Origin: Actinomadura alba
GTDB taxonomy: Bacteria; Actinomycetota; Actinomycetes; Streptosporangiales; Streptosporangiaceae
Length of the DNA: 64,000 bases
NCBI RefSeq assembly: GCF_014323705.1
Contig: NZ_JABVEC010000039.1
Span: forward strand, 1 to 64,000
Direction of reading: 5' to 3'
The notes below the pieces were generated by a model that saw only the letters and a list, made by a program, of their open reading frames with translations, did no database searches and was not told where the DNA came from. How positions within the stretch are numbered: position 1 is the first letter of the stretch; the number at the start of each line of letters is the position of its first letter. This document shows, piece by piece, positions 45,256 through 54,177 of the stretch. A program made the translations under genes and the position numbers.

Positions 45256-46032
45256 TCATGCCGTCGCCGCCGTCCGTACGGTGTGCCAGCGGAACGCCCG
45301 CCGCTCCATCGCCACCAGCGCCGTGTTGATGAGCAGGCCGAGCAGCCCCGCCCACACCGCGCCGGCGAGCATCAGGTCGGGGCGGCCGCCGCCCGACTGC
45401 GTCTCCATCAGATAGCCGCCGACGCCCTCGCCGGCGCCCGCGACCAGTTCCGTGCTGACGACCACGACCAGGCCCACAGCGGCCGCGATCCGGACGCCGG
45501 TCGCCACGAACGGCGCCGCACTGGGCAGGCTCACCCGCACGAGCACCGAGGTCTTGCCGAACCCGAAGCTGCGCATCGTCTCCTTGGCGACCGGGTCGAC
45601 GTCGCGCAGCGCGTACAGCGTGTTGATAAGGATGGGCCAGCTCGCCGCATAGAAGACGAGTGACATTTTCGTCTCGGTAGGTGAGCTGAACGTGACTATT
45701 GCGAGAGGAATCAGTGCGACCGACGGGATCGGGCGCATGAACTCGACCACGATCCGGGTGGCCCTGTTCAGCCAGGGGGTGGAACTGAGCACGACCCCGG
45801 CCGCCACGGCGACGACCGTCGCCAGGAGCAGGCCGCCGAGCCACGCCTTCAGCGTGTTGGCCACATCGGTGAGGAACTCGGTGTCCACCACCAGTTCCGC
45901 GGCCCGCCACAGCACGACCGAGGCCGGCGGCAGCGAGTCGGGATCGACGAGCCCGGTCCTGGAGACCAGCTCGGCTACCACGACCGCTCCCGCCACCCCG
46001 GCCGCGCCGCGGAGGATGTGAGCGCGTCTCAT
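45256..46032 (-). CDS. ABC transporter permease, SsuC/NrtB-like (second)
   Basis: A 258-aa permease with about six membrane helices and the EAA-like loop KETMRSFGFGKTSVLVRVSL before PFVATGVRIAAAVGL. It overlaps the substrate-binding protein stop by 4 nt (ATGA) and precedes the other permease by 18 nt. The two permeases are distinct sequences, so the transporter is probably a heterodimer. Confidence 0.9.
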   Translation of the reverse strand: MRRAHILRGAAGVAGAVVVAELVSRTGLVDPDSLPPASVVLWRAAELVVDTEFLTDVANTLKAWLGGLLLATVVAVAAGVVLSSTPWLNRATRIVVEFMRPIPSVALIPLAIVTFSSPTETKMSLVFYAASWPILINTLYALRDVDPVAKETMRSFGFGKTSVLVRVSLPSAAPFVATGVRIAAAVGLVVVVSTELVAGAGEGVGGYLMETQSGGGRPDLMLAGAVWAGLLGLLINTALVAMERRAFRWHTVRTAATA

Positions 46033-47006
46033 CCGTTCTGCATGACCATGGCGTTGACGTCGACGTCGGTCTTCAGATAGCCGAACTGCTTCATGACGTC
46101 GGCGACTCGCTTGATCCTGATGGTGCTGGTGGAGGTCGGGTAACCGTTCAGGTTGACGACGCTCACGACCTGGGCCGGGATCTTCGTGTACTTGGGCACG
46201 ACCTCCTGCAGGACCGCTCGGTCCGCGGCGTCGGCCTGGGCCTTGACGATGGCGCGCTGGAAGGCGGCCACCGTCTTGGGGTTCTTCTGGACGAACTCCT
46301 CGGTGGCGCCGTACCCCGTGATCGGGATGTCCTTGGTCGGGCCGGTCGAGAAGTCGGTCAGCAACAGCGCGCCGATGGACTGCTGCAGCTGGGTGACGAA
46401 CGGCTCGGGCACGACCACCGCGTCGACCTTCCCGGTCTTCAGCAGCTGCTCCTGGTTGGGGAAGGGGGCGATCACGAGGTCCTTGTCCTCGTCGATCTGG
46501 ACGCCGTAGGGCTCGAGGGCGGCGCGGACGAGCAGGCTGATCTGGTTGCCCTTGGCGTTGGTGCCGATCTTCTTGCCGGCCAGGTCCTTGGGGCTCCGGA
46601 TCGGGGAGTTCTTCGCCACGAGGATGGCGTTGAGGTTCTTCGTCATCGAGGAGGCCTCAGCGATGATCTTCGGCTTCAGCGCGCCCGAGTCCGCGGCCTG
46701 GAGCCAGACCACGTGGCCGCCCTGGCTGATGTCGAGGCTGCCGCCCTTGAGCTTGGGCAGGGCCTCGGCGCCACCGCTCACCACCTGGAGTTTGACGTTG
46801 AGGCCTTCTGCCTTGAAGTACCCCTTGGTGATGCCGATCTGGACAGCGGCACCCTCCATGATGGGCATCACGGCGACGTTGAGGTCGGTCTTCTCGAGCC
46901 CGTTGGCGGACTTCTCGGCGTCTCCACCGCCGCAGGCGGCGGACAACGCGAGCGCGGCGGCCAGCACCCCTCCGAGCGCCGCGCGGCGTAGACGAGTTAA
47001 CTTCAT
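46029..47006 (-). CDS. ABC transporter substrate-binding lipoprotein (NMT1/SsuA-like)
   Basis: Captures the transported solute at the outer face of the membrane. The 325-aa precursor has a lipoprotein signal with lipobox LSAAC (C25), then the NMT1/SsuA fold: VAVMPIMEGAAVQIGITKGY, DLAGKKIGTNAKGNQ, VDAVVVPEPFVTQ. The ligand could be a sulfonate, nitrate, thiamine precursor or other small molecule. GAAGGAG precedes the ATG. It is the first gene of the operon. Confidence 0.91.
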   Translation of the reverse strand: MKLTRLRRAALGGVLAAALALSAACGGGDAEKSANGLEKTDLNVAVMPIMEGAAVQIGITKGYFKAEGLNVKLQVVSGGAEALPKLKGGSLDISQGGHVVWLQAADSGALKPKIIAEASSMTKNLNAILVAKNSPIRSPKDLAGKKIGTNAKGNQISLLVRAALEPYGVQIDEDKDLVIAPFPNQEQLLKTGKVDAVVVPEPFVTQLQQSIGALLLTDFSTGPTKDIPITGYGATEEFVQKNPKTVAAFQRAIVKAQADAADRAVLQEVVPKYTKIPAQVVSVVNLNGYPTSTSTIRIKRVADVMKQFGYLKTDVDVNAMVMQNG

Positions 47007-47330
47007 GAGCGCTCCTTCAAGAGGACGAAATGTGGGGGAAGCAGCCGCCTTGGGCAGCTGAACGTCGGCGACTCTAGCGCAGTGACCCTCCGTAACACCC
47101 CAGCTTTGCGGGGATGTTTACGTACGTGAGACGCAAACCCGTCATGTGTGGACAAACCGGAAAAAAGGTGATAGTTACCCTAAGCGAGCAATAACCAATG
47201 TTCGACTTGGTGTTTGGATTACTCTGTGCTCCAATGGCCGTCGCCCCAAAGGTGTCAGAGGCCGTGGGCGTTTAAACCGCGCTCCGGCACTTCCCGACGC
47301 CGATCTATCCGTGAGAGGTGATGGAGGGAA
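47007..47330. other. Divergent promoter region between the ABC importer and the conservon
   Basis: These 324 bases separate the importer operon (leftward) from cvnA (rightward). Base composition is lower in GC between 47150 and 47225 than in the surroundings, as expected for promoters. The stretch contains GGAGG 3 nt before the cvnA GTG. I see no tRNA and no convincing leader peptide of the RRxVDLxRV kind that often precedes sulfonate importers. Confidence 0.5.
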
Positions 47331-50300
47331 GTGCGACCAGCAGCGGAGCGGGACCACGCCCCAGGTTCGGAAGCTGAGTCCCTCCGGAACGTCAAGGACG
47401 CGCAGGCAGACCAGCGTTCCGGATCGAGCCGACTGAGGCTGCGGAACTGGCGTGTGCCGGTGCGCCTCATCGCGCTGATCATGATCCCGGCCATGGTGGC
47501 CGGAATTCTTGCGGGACTGCGCGTGCGAGACGACATTCGCGATGCCCAGGTGTTCACTCGAATTGAACATCTGGCTACGCTCGGTGATGGCCTCGCCAAT
47601 CTGGTGCAGGAACTCGAGGATGAGCGCGATTCCATGGCGCAGAACCTCATGGCAGCGGGACGCGAGCAGGACGACACGCTGAGTAAGCAGCGTGCTGATA
47701 CCGACCGTGCCGTCGTCATCGTGCGCGGCCTCATCGGCGATATCGGCAATTCCTATTCGCCGCTCGTGCGGGCGAAGGTACGAGACCTGCGGTATCGCCT
47801 CGGCTCGCTGGCGGGTCTTCGTGAACTCGCTGGTCAGACGAACGCGTCGGCGACTTCCGCCATCGCCGTCTACTCCCAGCTGATCTCCGCGCTGCTGGAC
47901 TTCAACGACCTGATCTCGCAGGGAAGCCCCGACGCGGAACTGGCCGAGAGCACCCGTTCCTTCGCCGCCCTCGCGCGGGCGAAGGATCTGGCCTCGCAGG
48001 AACGCGCGATGGCCACGGTCGTGCTCCTCGCCGGGGGGTTCTCGACCCCGGCCGAGCGGGATCTGCTGCAGACGACCCGTTCTCAGCAGGACAGCCAGCT
48101 CACGGTGTTCCGCTCGACCGCCACCACCGCGCAGCGGCAGTTCTTCGACGACACGGTCACCGGTCCCGAGATCGGTCAGATCGAGGCGCTTTTCCAGCAG
48201 ATCCTCATCGCGTCGGGTAACTCGCCGACGCTGGGGGTGCGGTCGCAGCTCAACGCGCGCTCCGCGCAGAGCTGGAGGACGGCGACGACGGCCCGTCTCG
48301 AGAACATGCGCAAGGTCGAGCAGAGGATCAGCGCCTCCCTCGTGAGCGACAGCCGCGGCCTGAAGGACGACGCGTGGCGCGCGGGCTTCACCGATGCGGC
48401 CGTTCTGCTGGTCGGTCTCCTCCTCGCGATCTGTGCCACCGTCATCGTCGCCCGATCGCTGGTGCGGCCACTGCGCCGCCTGCGTGACGGTGCCCTCGAG
48501 GTGGCGAGCAGCCGGCTGCCGGGGCTGGTGGAGCGGCTCCGTGATCCGCAGGCCGCGGCCGCCGGGATCGAGGTCGAACCCGTTCAGATCAACTCCAGCG
48601 ACGAGATCGGTGAGGTGGCCCGGGCCTTCGACGAGGTCCACCGCGAGGCGGTGCGGCTCGCGTCGAACGAGGCGATGCTGCGAGGCAACGTCAACGCCAT
48701 GTTCGTCAACCTGTCCCGGCGCAGCCAGTCGCTCATCGAGCGGCAACTCCGCCTGATCGACGACCTCGAGCAGGGCGAGCAGGACGACAAGCGGCTGGCC
48801 AGCCTGTTCCGGCTCGACCACCTCGCCACCCGCATGCGCCGCAACTGCGAGAACCTCCTCGTCCTCGGCGGCCAGGAGCAGGTCAGGCGCTGGAACCAGC
48901 CGGTGCCCCTCGTTGACATCGTGCGCGCATCCCTCTCCGAGGTGGAGCAGTACGACCGGGTCGGCGTGCGCGTACAGGGCGACGTGTCCGTCATCGGCCC
49001 GGTCGTCAACGACCTGATCCACCTCGTGGCGGAGTTGGTCGAGAACGCGACAGTCTTCTCGGCCGAGCACACCAAGGTGACGATCTCGGGCCACATGCTC
49101 AGCGGCGGCGGCGCCATGCTGCAGATCACCGACAACGGTGTGGGCATGACGGCCGAAGAGCTCGAGGCCGCGAACTGGCGGCTGGCGAACCCGCCCGTCG
49201 TGGACGTCTCGGTGGCACGTCGCATGGGCCTGTTCGTCGTCGGCCGGCTGGCCGGCCGGCACGGCATCCGGGTGGAGCTCCGTGCAGCGCTGTCCGGCGG
49301 TATCACCGCGTTCGCGCTGCTGCCGGCCCGTGCCGTCGCTTCGGACGAGAACCAGTCGGCCCGCCGCAGGCAGCTCGACATGGTGCCGGAGGTGCCCGCG
49401 ATCAACTCCGCCCGCCCGCCCGCGGCCATCGGCTCGGGCGCGGGCGACCGCCAGGCGATCGGGCGCCGCCGCTGGGACGACCAGCCGTCCCTGTCCCCGT
49501 CGGCCCCGTCCGACTACGACGGACACCGGGACCCGTTCCAGCCGCCGGTCCAGCCGGACTTCCCGGCTCGCCCGCAGCCGGACTACGCGGCTCCCGTCCA
49601 GGCGGACTACGGGGCTCCCGCGCAGGCGGATTACCCGGCTCCCGCGCAGGCGGACTACGCGGCTCCCGGGCAGGCGGATTACCCGGCTCCCGTCCAGCCC
49701 GACACGCGCACCGCGCCGCAGCCGATCGTCGGCCGGCAACCCGGCGCGCAGCCCGACTTCAGCGGCACCGGGCCGCAGGCGGGTTACGGCGGGCCGGCGG
49801 CGGCGCATCCGGACTTCGGCGGCGCCGGTGCACAACCGGAGTTCGGCCGGCCCGCGGGGCCACCGCGCCCGCTCGGACGGCCCACCGGTTCGCAGCCGGC
49901 CGTGCCCCCGGACCGTGATCGGGGCATGGCGCCGCAGGCGGAGGAGATGCCGTCGTGGGAGGCGCAGCCCGGGGGCGTCTCCTGGGACGATGGGCCACCG
50001 CCGGCCGAGTTGCCGAAGCGGCAGGAACGCTCGCCCATCTTCGACGCCATGGAGTCGGAGTGGTTCCAGCGCCGGACGACCCCGGCGGCGGACACGGCTC
50101 CGCCGGTGTGGAGCTCTCCGGCGGACGAGGGCTGGCAGGCAGCCGAGATCGTCCGGCAGCCGAACTCCGGCGGGCGCACCTCGGCGGGACTGCCCAAGCG
50201 GGTGCCCGGTAAGAACCGCGTCCCCGGAGCGGTTCACGCCGCGTCGGCCGCCGCGGCGCCGGCCGCCGCTCCGTCGGCCGCACCGCCACCGCCGCAGACG

Positions 50301-50420
50301 CCGCCGCAGTCGGCGGATACCATTCGAAACCGCTTCGCCAGCTTTCAGCAGGGTGTGCACCGGGGCAGGGCGCAGGCCACCAACCCCGATGATTCGAGCA
50401 GGACGGGAGAAACGCCTTGA
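47331..50420 (+). CDS. cvnA: Conservon sensor kinase CvnA with nitrate/nitrite-sensing-like domain
   Basis: Membrane sensor of the conservon signalling complex, 1029 aa. Membrane helices lie at about 44-64 and 355-378, with a helical NIT-type sensor between them; a HAMP-like region and a dimerisation segment (LFRLDHLATRMRRNCENLLV) follow. The ATPase domain has LIHLVAELVENATVFS (N box) and DNGVGM (G1). A classical phospho-His box is not obvious, as usual for CvnA. The last ~350 residues are Pro/Ala-rich with octapeptide repeats. Its stop overlaps the cvnB TTG (TTGA). GTG start. Confidence 0.93.
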   Translation: MRPAAERDHAPGSEAESLRNVKDAQADQRSGSSRLRLRNWRVPVRLIALIMIPAMVAGILAGLRVRDDIRDAQVFTRIEHLATLGDGLANLVQELEDERDSMAQNLMAAGREQDDTLSKQRADTDRAVVIVRGLIGDIGNSYSPLVRAKVRDLRYRLGSLAGLRELAGQTNASATSAIAVYSQLISALLDFNDLISQGSPDAELAESTRSFAALARAKDLASQERAMATVVLLAGGFSTPAERDLLQTTRSQQDSQLTVFRSTATTAQRQFFDDTVTGPEIGQIEALFQQILIASGNSPTLGVRSQLNARSAQSWRTATTARLENMRKVEQRISASLVSDSRGLKDDAWRAGFTDAAVLLVGLLLAICATVIVARSLVRPLRRLRDGALEVASSRLPGLVERLRDPQAAAAGIEVEPVQINSSDEIGEVARAFDEVHREAVRLASNEAMLRGNVNAMFVNLSRRSQSLIERQLRLIDDLEQGEQDDKRLASLFRLDHLATRMRRNCENLLVLGGQEQVRRWNQPVPLVDIVRASLSEVEQYDRVGVRVQGDVSVIGPVVNDLIHLVAELVENATVFSAEHTKVTISGHMLSGGGAMLQITDNGVGMTAEELEAANWRLANPPVVDVSVARRMGLFVVGRLAGRHGIRVELRAALSGGITAFALLPARAVASDENQSARRRQLDMVPEVPAINSARPPAAIGSGAGDRQAIGRRRWDDQPSLSPSAPSDYDGHRDPFQPPVQPDFPARPQPDYAAPVQADYGAPAQADYPAPAQADYAAPGQADYPAPVQPDTRTAPQPIVGRQPGAQPDFSGTGPQAGYGGPAAAHPDFGGAGAQPEFGRPAGPPRPLGRPTGSQPAVPPDRDRGMAPQAEEMPSWEAQPGGVSWDDGPPPAELPKRQERSPIFDAMESEWFQRRTTPAADTAPPVWSSPADEGWQAAEIVRQPNSGGRTSAGLPKRVPGKNRVPGAVHAASAAAAPAAAPSAAPPPPQTPPQSADTIRNRFASFQQGVHRGRAQATNPDDSSRTGETP
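49565..49700. repeat. 24-bp tandem repeats in the cvnA tail
   Basis: Five full units and one partial unit of a 24-bp sequence (ggctcccgcgcaggcggatt then four bases) encode the repeated octapeptide around PAQADYPA. All are in phase. They lie in the disordered Pro-rich tail of CvnA and may vary in copy number between strains. Confidence 0.85.
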
Positions 50421-50833
50421 GGGATCCGAACCGGCAGGACTTGAGTTGGCTGGTGACGAACTTCGTAAGCAGGGTTCCGAAGGTTGCCCATGCGGTCGTC
50501 GTCTCCTCCGACGGGCTTCCGCTGGCGTTCTCCGACGGGTTCCCAGCGGAACGGGCCGACCAGCTCTCGGCCATCGCCTCAGGTCTGACCAGTCTCACCC
50601 AGGGAGCCGCCCAGATCTTCGACGCGGGCGGCGTGAGCCAGACCGTCGTCGAGATGGAGCGCGGGCTGCTGTTCGTCATGGCGATCCGCAACGGCTCCGT
50701 CTTCGCGGTGCTCGCCGCTCCGGAGTGCGACCTGGGTCTGGTCGCGTACGAGATGACCCTGTTGGTGGAGCGGGTAGGCCGCGTGCTGACGCCCGCGCTG
50801 CGTACCGAGTTGGGAGCGGGGCCGCCTCGCTGA
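50417..50833 (+). CDS. cvnB: Conservon roadblock/LC7 protein CvnB
   Basis: A 138-aa roadblock/LC7-fold protein (MglB-like) that partners the small GTPase CvnD. The core is LVTNFVSRVPKVAHAVVVSS, DGLPLAFSDGFP, and the LLFVMAIRNGSVFAVLA strands. A TTG start overlaps the cvnA stop by 4 nt, with GGGAGA upstream, so synthesis is coupled to the kinase. Confidence 0.92.
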   Translation: MRDPNRQDLSWLVTNFVSRVPKVAHAVVVSSDGLPLAFSDGFPAERADQLSAIASGLTSLTQGAAQIFDAGGVSQTVVEMERGLLFVMAIRNGSVFAVLAAPECDLGLVAYEMTLLVERVGRVLTPALRTELGAGPPR

Positions 50834-50879
50834 AATGGCGGGACGATCGAGACATTGACGGACGCTGACGAAAGGCACC

Positions 50880-51317
50880 GTGGTGGACCACGGCAGGCAT
50901 TTCGGTGCTGGATACGGTGGCACACCGGGCCGGCCCCGGGATTCGTCGCAGGCGGAGCCATCTTCCGCCGAGACCGGCGATCCACGTTCGCTCGTACGCC
51001 CGTATGCCGTCACCGGGGGGCGCACGAGGCCCCGGTATGAACTGGCCATCGAGGCGCTGGTCTCGGTCGCGCCGTATCCGCCGCGTGACATCACCACGCT
51101 CACTCCCGAGTACAAGGCCATCATCGACCTCTGCCGCGCGTGGCGGTCGGTGGCCGAGATCTCTGCTCTGTTGCGGCTTCCGCTAGGAGTCGCCCGCATC
51201 CTCATCGCTGATATGGCGCATGAGGGACTACTCAGGCTGCACCAGTCGCGTGCCGCCGACGAGCAGCCCGACGTGCGCTTGCTGGAAAGGGTTCTCAGTG
51301 GACTTCGCAAACTCTGA
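50880..51317 (+). CDS. cvnC: Conservon DUF742 protein CvnC
   Basis: A 145-aa DUF742 protein. The N-terminus is polar and probably disordered. The conserved part is SLVRPYAVTGGRTRPRYELA, then a winged-helix-like RSVAEISALLRLPLGVARIL. DUF742 proteins form the third conservon component and contact the kinase or GTPase. GTG start 46 nt after cvnB; the downstream cvnD start overlaps its end by 20 nt. Confidence 0.92.
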   Translation: MVDHGRHFGAGYGGTPGRPRDSSQAEPSSAETGDPRSLVRPYAVTGGRTRPRYELAIEALVSVAPYPPRDITTLTPEYKAIIDLCRAWRSVAEISALLRLPLGVARILIADMAHEGLLRLHQSRAADEQPDVRLLERVLSGLRKL

Positions 51318-51936
51318 TCCGATCGCCCGCGGGCCGAGCAATGCGATGACCTCGGTAAAGATCATCGTGGGTGGCGGCTTCGGCGTGGGCAAGACCACGT
51401 TCGTCGGATCCGTCTCGGAGATCATGCCGCTCACCACCGAGGCGGTCATGACCGCGGCCAGCGCGGGAATCGACGACCTCTCCGCGGTACCGGACAAGAC
51501 CACCACGACGGTCGCGATGGACTTCGGCCGGGCCACGCTCGACAGCGACCTGATCCTCTACCTGTTCGGCACGCCGGGACAGCACCGGTTCTGGTTCATG
51601 TGGGACGACCTGATCAAAGGGGCGATCGGCGCTGTGGTGCTGGTCGACACCCGGCGGCTGGCCGACTCCTTCGCCGCGGTGGACTACTTTGAGGAGTCGG
51701 CGGTGCCGTTCGTCGTGGGGGTCAACGGCTTCCACGGCGAGTTCCAGTACGGCACCGAGGACGTGCGTGAGGCGCTGTCGGTCAGCGCGCACGTGCCGAT
51801 CGTGCAGTGCGACGCCCGCAACCGCGACTCCACCAAGTCGATCCTCATCACGCTCGTCCAGCACGCGATGTCGGTGCACACGCGTGGCACCCGCACCGGC
51901 TCGCCGCCGGGCGTGCCGTACACCACGCGCGGCTGA
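51298..51936 (+). CDS. cvnD: Conservon small GTPase CvnD
   Basis: A 212-aa Ras-like ATP/GTP-binding protein, the G-protein-like output of the conservon. The P-loop is VGGGFGVGKTTF; the switch II region reads LFGTPGQHRFWFMWDDL, and the usual NKxD base-recognition motif is replaced by VGVNGF, as in other CvnD/MglA-like proteins. The GTG at 51298 follows AAAGGG by about 6 nt and lies inside cvnC. Confidence 0.93.
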   Translation: MDFANSDPIARGPSNAMTSVKIIVGGGFGVGKTTFVGSVSEIMPLTTEAVMTAASAGIDDLSAVPDKTTTTVAMDFGRATLDSDLILYLFGTPGQHRFWFMWDDLIKGAIGAVVLVDTRRLADSFAAVDYFEESAVPFVVGVNGFHGEFQYGTEDVREALSVSAHVPIVQCDARNRDSTKSILITLVQHAMSVHTRGTRTGSPPGVPYTTRG

Positions 51937-52029
51937 CCGGCGGACCCTTCGATCCGGGTCGGCGTCCCGCCTCGCGCGTGCTCTGAGGTCCGGGCCCCCG
52001 CCGGATCCGGGGCGTGCCGGAGCGCCGCC

Positions 52030-54024
52030 TCACGCGGATCTGCCCACCTCGCCGTCGAGCGCTCCGGTCACCGGCTCCTGGCCGTATGCCGAGGCCTGCA
52101 GGCTGTAGAGCTCGGCGTACAGGCCGCCCAGGGACATCAGGGTGTCGTGGTCGCCGTGCTCGATGACCCGGCCGTGGTCCAGCACATAGATGCGGTCGGC
52201 GTGGCGGACGCTGGCGAGCCGGTGCGTGATGAGCAGGACCGTACGGCCGTCGGCATGCGTCCGGATCCGTTCGAACAGCGCGTGCTCGGCGCGGGCGTCC
52301 AGTGCGGCGGTGGGCTCGTCACAGATCAGCAGGGGCGCGTCGCGGTAGAAGCCGCGCGCCACGGCGAGCCGCTGCCACTGCCCGCCGGACAGTTCCACGC
52401 CTCCCTCGAAGCGAGGGTCCAGAAGGGTGTCGTAGCCCCGGGGCAGCTCGGCGACGACCTCGTCGGCGCCGGACGCCACCGCGGCCTCCGTCACCATACG
52501 GTCGCCACCTCGCTCGAGGCCCATCGTGATGTTCTGCCGGGCGGTCATGGGCCAGTGCGTGTACTCTTGGGCGATGACCGCGATGCGCCGGCGCAGTGCC
52601 TCTGGAGCGACGCCGCGCAGTGAGATGCCGTCCCAGCGCACCTCACCGGCGTCCGGATCGTAGAGGCCGGCCATGATCTTGGCCAGGGTCGACTTGCCGG
52701 AGCCGTTCTCGCCCACGAGGGCGACGATCTCGCCGCGCCGCACCTCGATGGTCACTCCGTTCAGCGACGTGCCGTCCGCCTTGGGGTAGGTGAACGTGAC
52801 GTCGTCGACGACGATCCGCTCGAAGTCGTCCGGGGCCCGGCCGCCGCCCTCTCCGGCGAACGCCGGGATCCGCCGTTCGGCGTCGGCGCAGAAGCCGAGA
52901 TAGTCGCCGAAGTACAGGCCCTCCTCGTAGCAGCGGTTGACCGCGTAGACCAGATTGGCCAGGGAGGTCTGCCCGGTGCGGATGGCGAGGACGGCCGTGC
53001 CGGCCACCGCCAGGGGGACGGCCCCCGTCCACAGCATGACGCCCAGGGCGCCGTAGACGACGGCGGTCGCGATCCCCTGCAGGACGTCGCCGCTGACCTT
53101 GGCGATCGTCTGGCGCCGGGCCAGGTCGAGCTCCACATCCCGCTGGTAGGACGCGAGGGCGTCGTACTCCCCAAGCAGGAAGCCGCGCATGGTGAACGAC
53201 CGCACCTCGGCGGCGTGCCCGCGATCGGCCATCAGCTCGGACAGGATGTACTTGCGCCGGTGGCTCGACACGAGCGTCAGCATGGTGAGGTAGCGCATGC
53301 GCGCCGCTCGTACCGATGCCCAACCCTCGGGCAGCGCGGTCAGCAGCAACAGCGGGAGCAGCAGGGGATGCAGCACGCCCAGGGTGCCGGCGGCCGCGAC
53401 GAGGCCGACCAGCCCGGTGAGCACGTCGACGGCGGTTCTCACCACGGTCGGCGCGGCGGTGACGCCACGGGTCTTGGCCCGCTGCATGTCGTCGAGGAAG
53501 TCGGCGTCGTCGAGTGCCGCGAGCTCGACCGCGGTCGTGAGCTCGTACAGCCGCGTCTCGACGATGCGGTCGATCTGTGGTTCGAGCCGTGCCTGAGCCC
53601 ACCCGGCCCCGGCCTGGAAGGCGGCTCGCAACGCGGTGGCCACCCCGACGAGCACCAGCGACGGCAGAGCCGCCCGTACCCGGTCGGGCGTGGGGCCGCC
53701 GGCGAAGAGCGCGGTGAGCACGCCCGTGGTGGCGAGCAGTCCGAACGCGGTGAAGACGCCCGCCACGAGATTGAGCCCGATCGTCACCGACGTGTCGGCC
53801 CTGCTCGCCCGCCAGGCCAGTCGCACGGCCTGCGAGATGAGCGCGGGCAGCCGCCACGCCACCACGCGCAGGCGCGTCTCGGCCAGCTCTCCGGCGCGCG
53901 AGGTCCAGGTGTGCGCGGTCAGCTCGGGCAACTGGAGGGCCGCGGCGGGGCGGGTGCGCTCGCGCCTGCGGACGAGACGCGTGAGACGACGTGGCCATGC
54001 CCGACCGCGCAGGCGTGCACCCAT
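52030..54024 (-). CDS. ABC exporter, fused permease and ATPase
   Basis: A 664-aa half-exporter with an N-terminal six-helix type 1 membrane domain and a C-terminal ATPase. The ATPase has Walker A VGENGSGKST, signature LSGGQWQRLAVARG, Walker B LLICDEPTAALD and H-loop ITHRLASV. A ~70-residue basic N-terminal extension precedes the first helix. The layout resembles exporters linked to peptide or antibiotic export, but no biosynthetic genes flank it. The ATG at 54024 is preferred over longer in-frame starts. Confidence 0.89.
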   Translation of the reverse strand: MGARLRGRAWPRRLTRLVRRRERTRPAAALQLPELTAHTWTSRAGELAETRLRVVAWRLPALISQAVRLAWRASRADTSVTIGLNLVAGVFTAFGLLATTGVLTALFAGGPTPDRVRAALPSLVLVGVATALRAAFQAGAGWAQARLEPQIDRIVETRLYELTTAVELAALDDADFLDDMQRAKTRGVTAAPTVVRTAVDVLTGLVGLVAAAGTLGVLHPLLLPLLLLTALPEGWASVRAARMRYLTMLTLVSSHRRKYILSELMADRGHAAEVRSFTMRGFLLGEYDALASYQRDVELDLARRQTIAKVSGDVLQGIATAVVYGALGVMLWTGAVPLAVAGTAVLAIRTGQTSLANLVYAVNRCYEEGLYFGDYLGFCADAERRIPAFAGEGGGRAPDDFERIVVDDVTFTYPKADGTSLNGVTIEVRRGEIVALVGENGSGKSTLAKIMAGLYDPDAGEVRWDGISLRGVAPEALRRRIAVIAQEYTHWPMTARQNITMGLERGGDRMVTEAAVASGADEVVAELPRGYDTLLDPRFEGGVELSGGQWQRLAVARGFYRDAPLLICDEPTAALDARAEHALFERIRTHADGRTVLLITHRLASVRHADRIYVLDHGRVIEHGDHDTLMSLGGLYAELYSLQASAYGQEPVTGALDGEVGRSA

Positions 54025-54177
54025 CCAGCCCCCTCGGCTCGCCAGACCTCTGAAACGAGTCTGCACCTTGGGGGTGACCCGATCGCAGGGGAGATCGCAC
54101 AGTGTGGCGACAAGGAGAGATTTCACATCATGCAGCGGAAGGACGCGAAGACTGCGCGGATTGTCTATCTTGGCGGG

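Noticed and set aside
47175..50360. 1061-codon minus-strand open frame opposite cvnA
   Set aside because: Arg/Gly-rich antisense frame caused by high GC; cvnA on the other strand has complete conservon motifs.
52030..54024. Antibiotic or lanthipeptide export locus around the ABC exporter
   Set aside because: No precursor peptide or biosynthetic enzyme lies on either side; neighbours are a conservon and an LCP gene.
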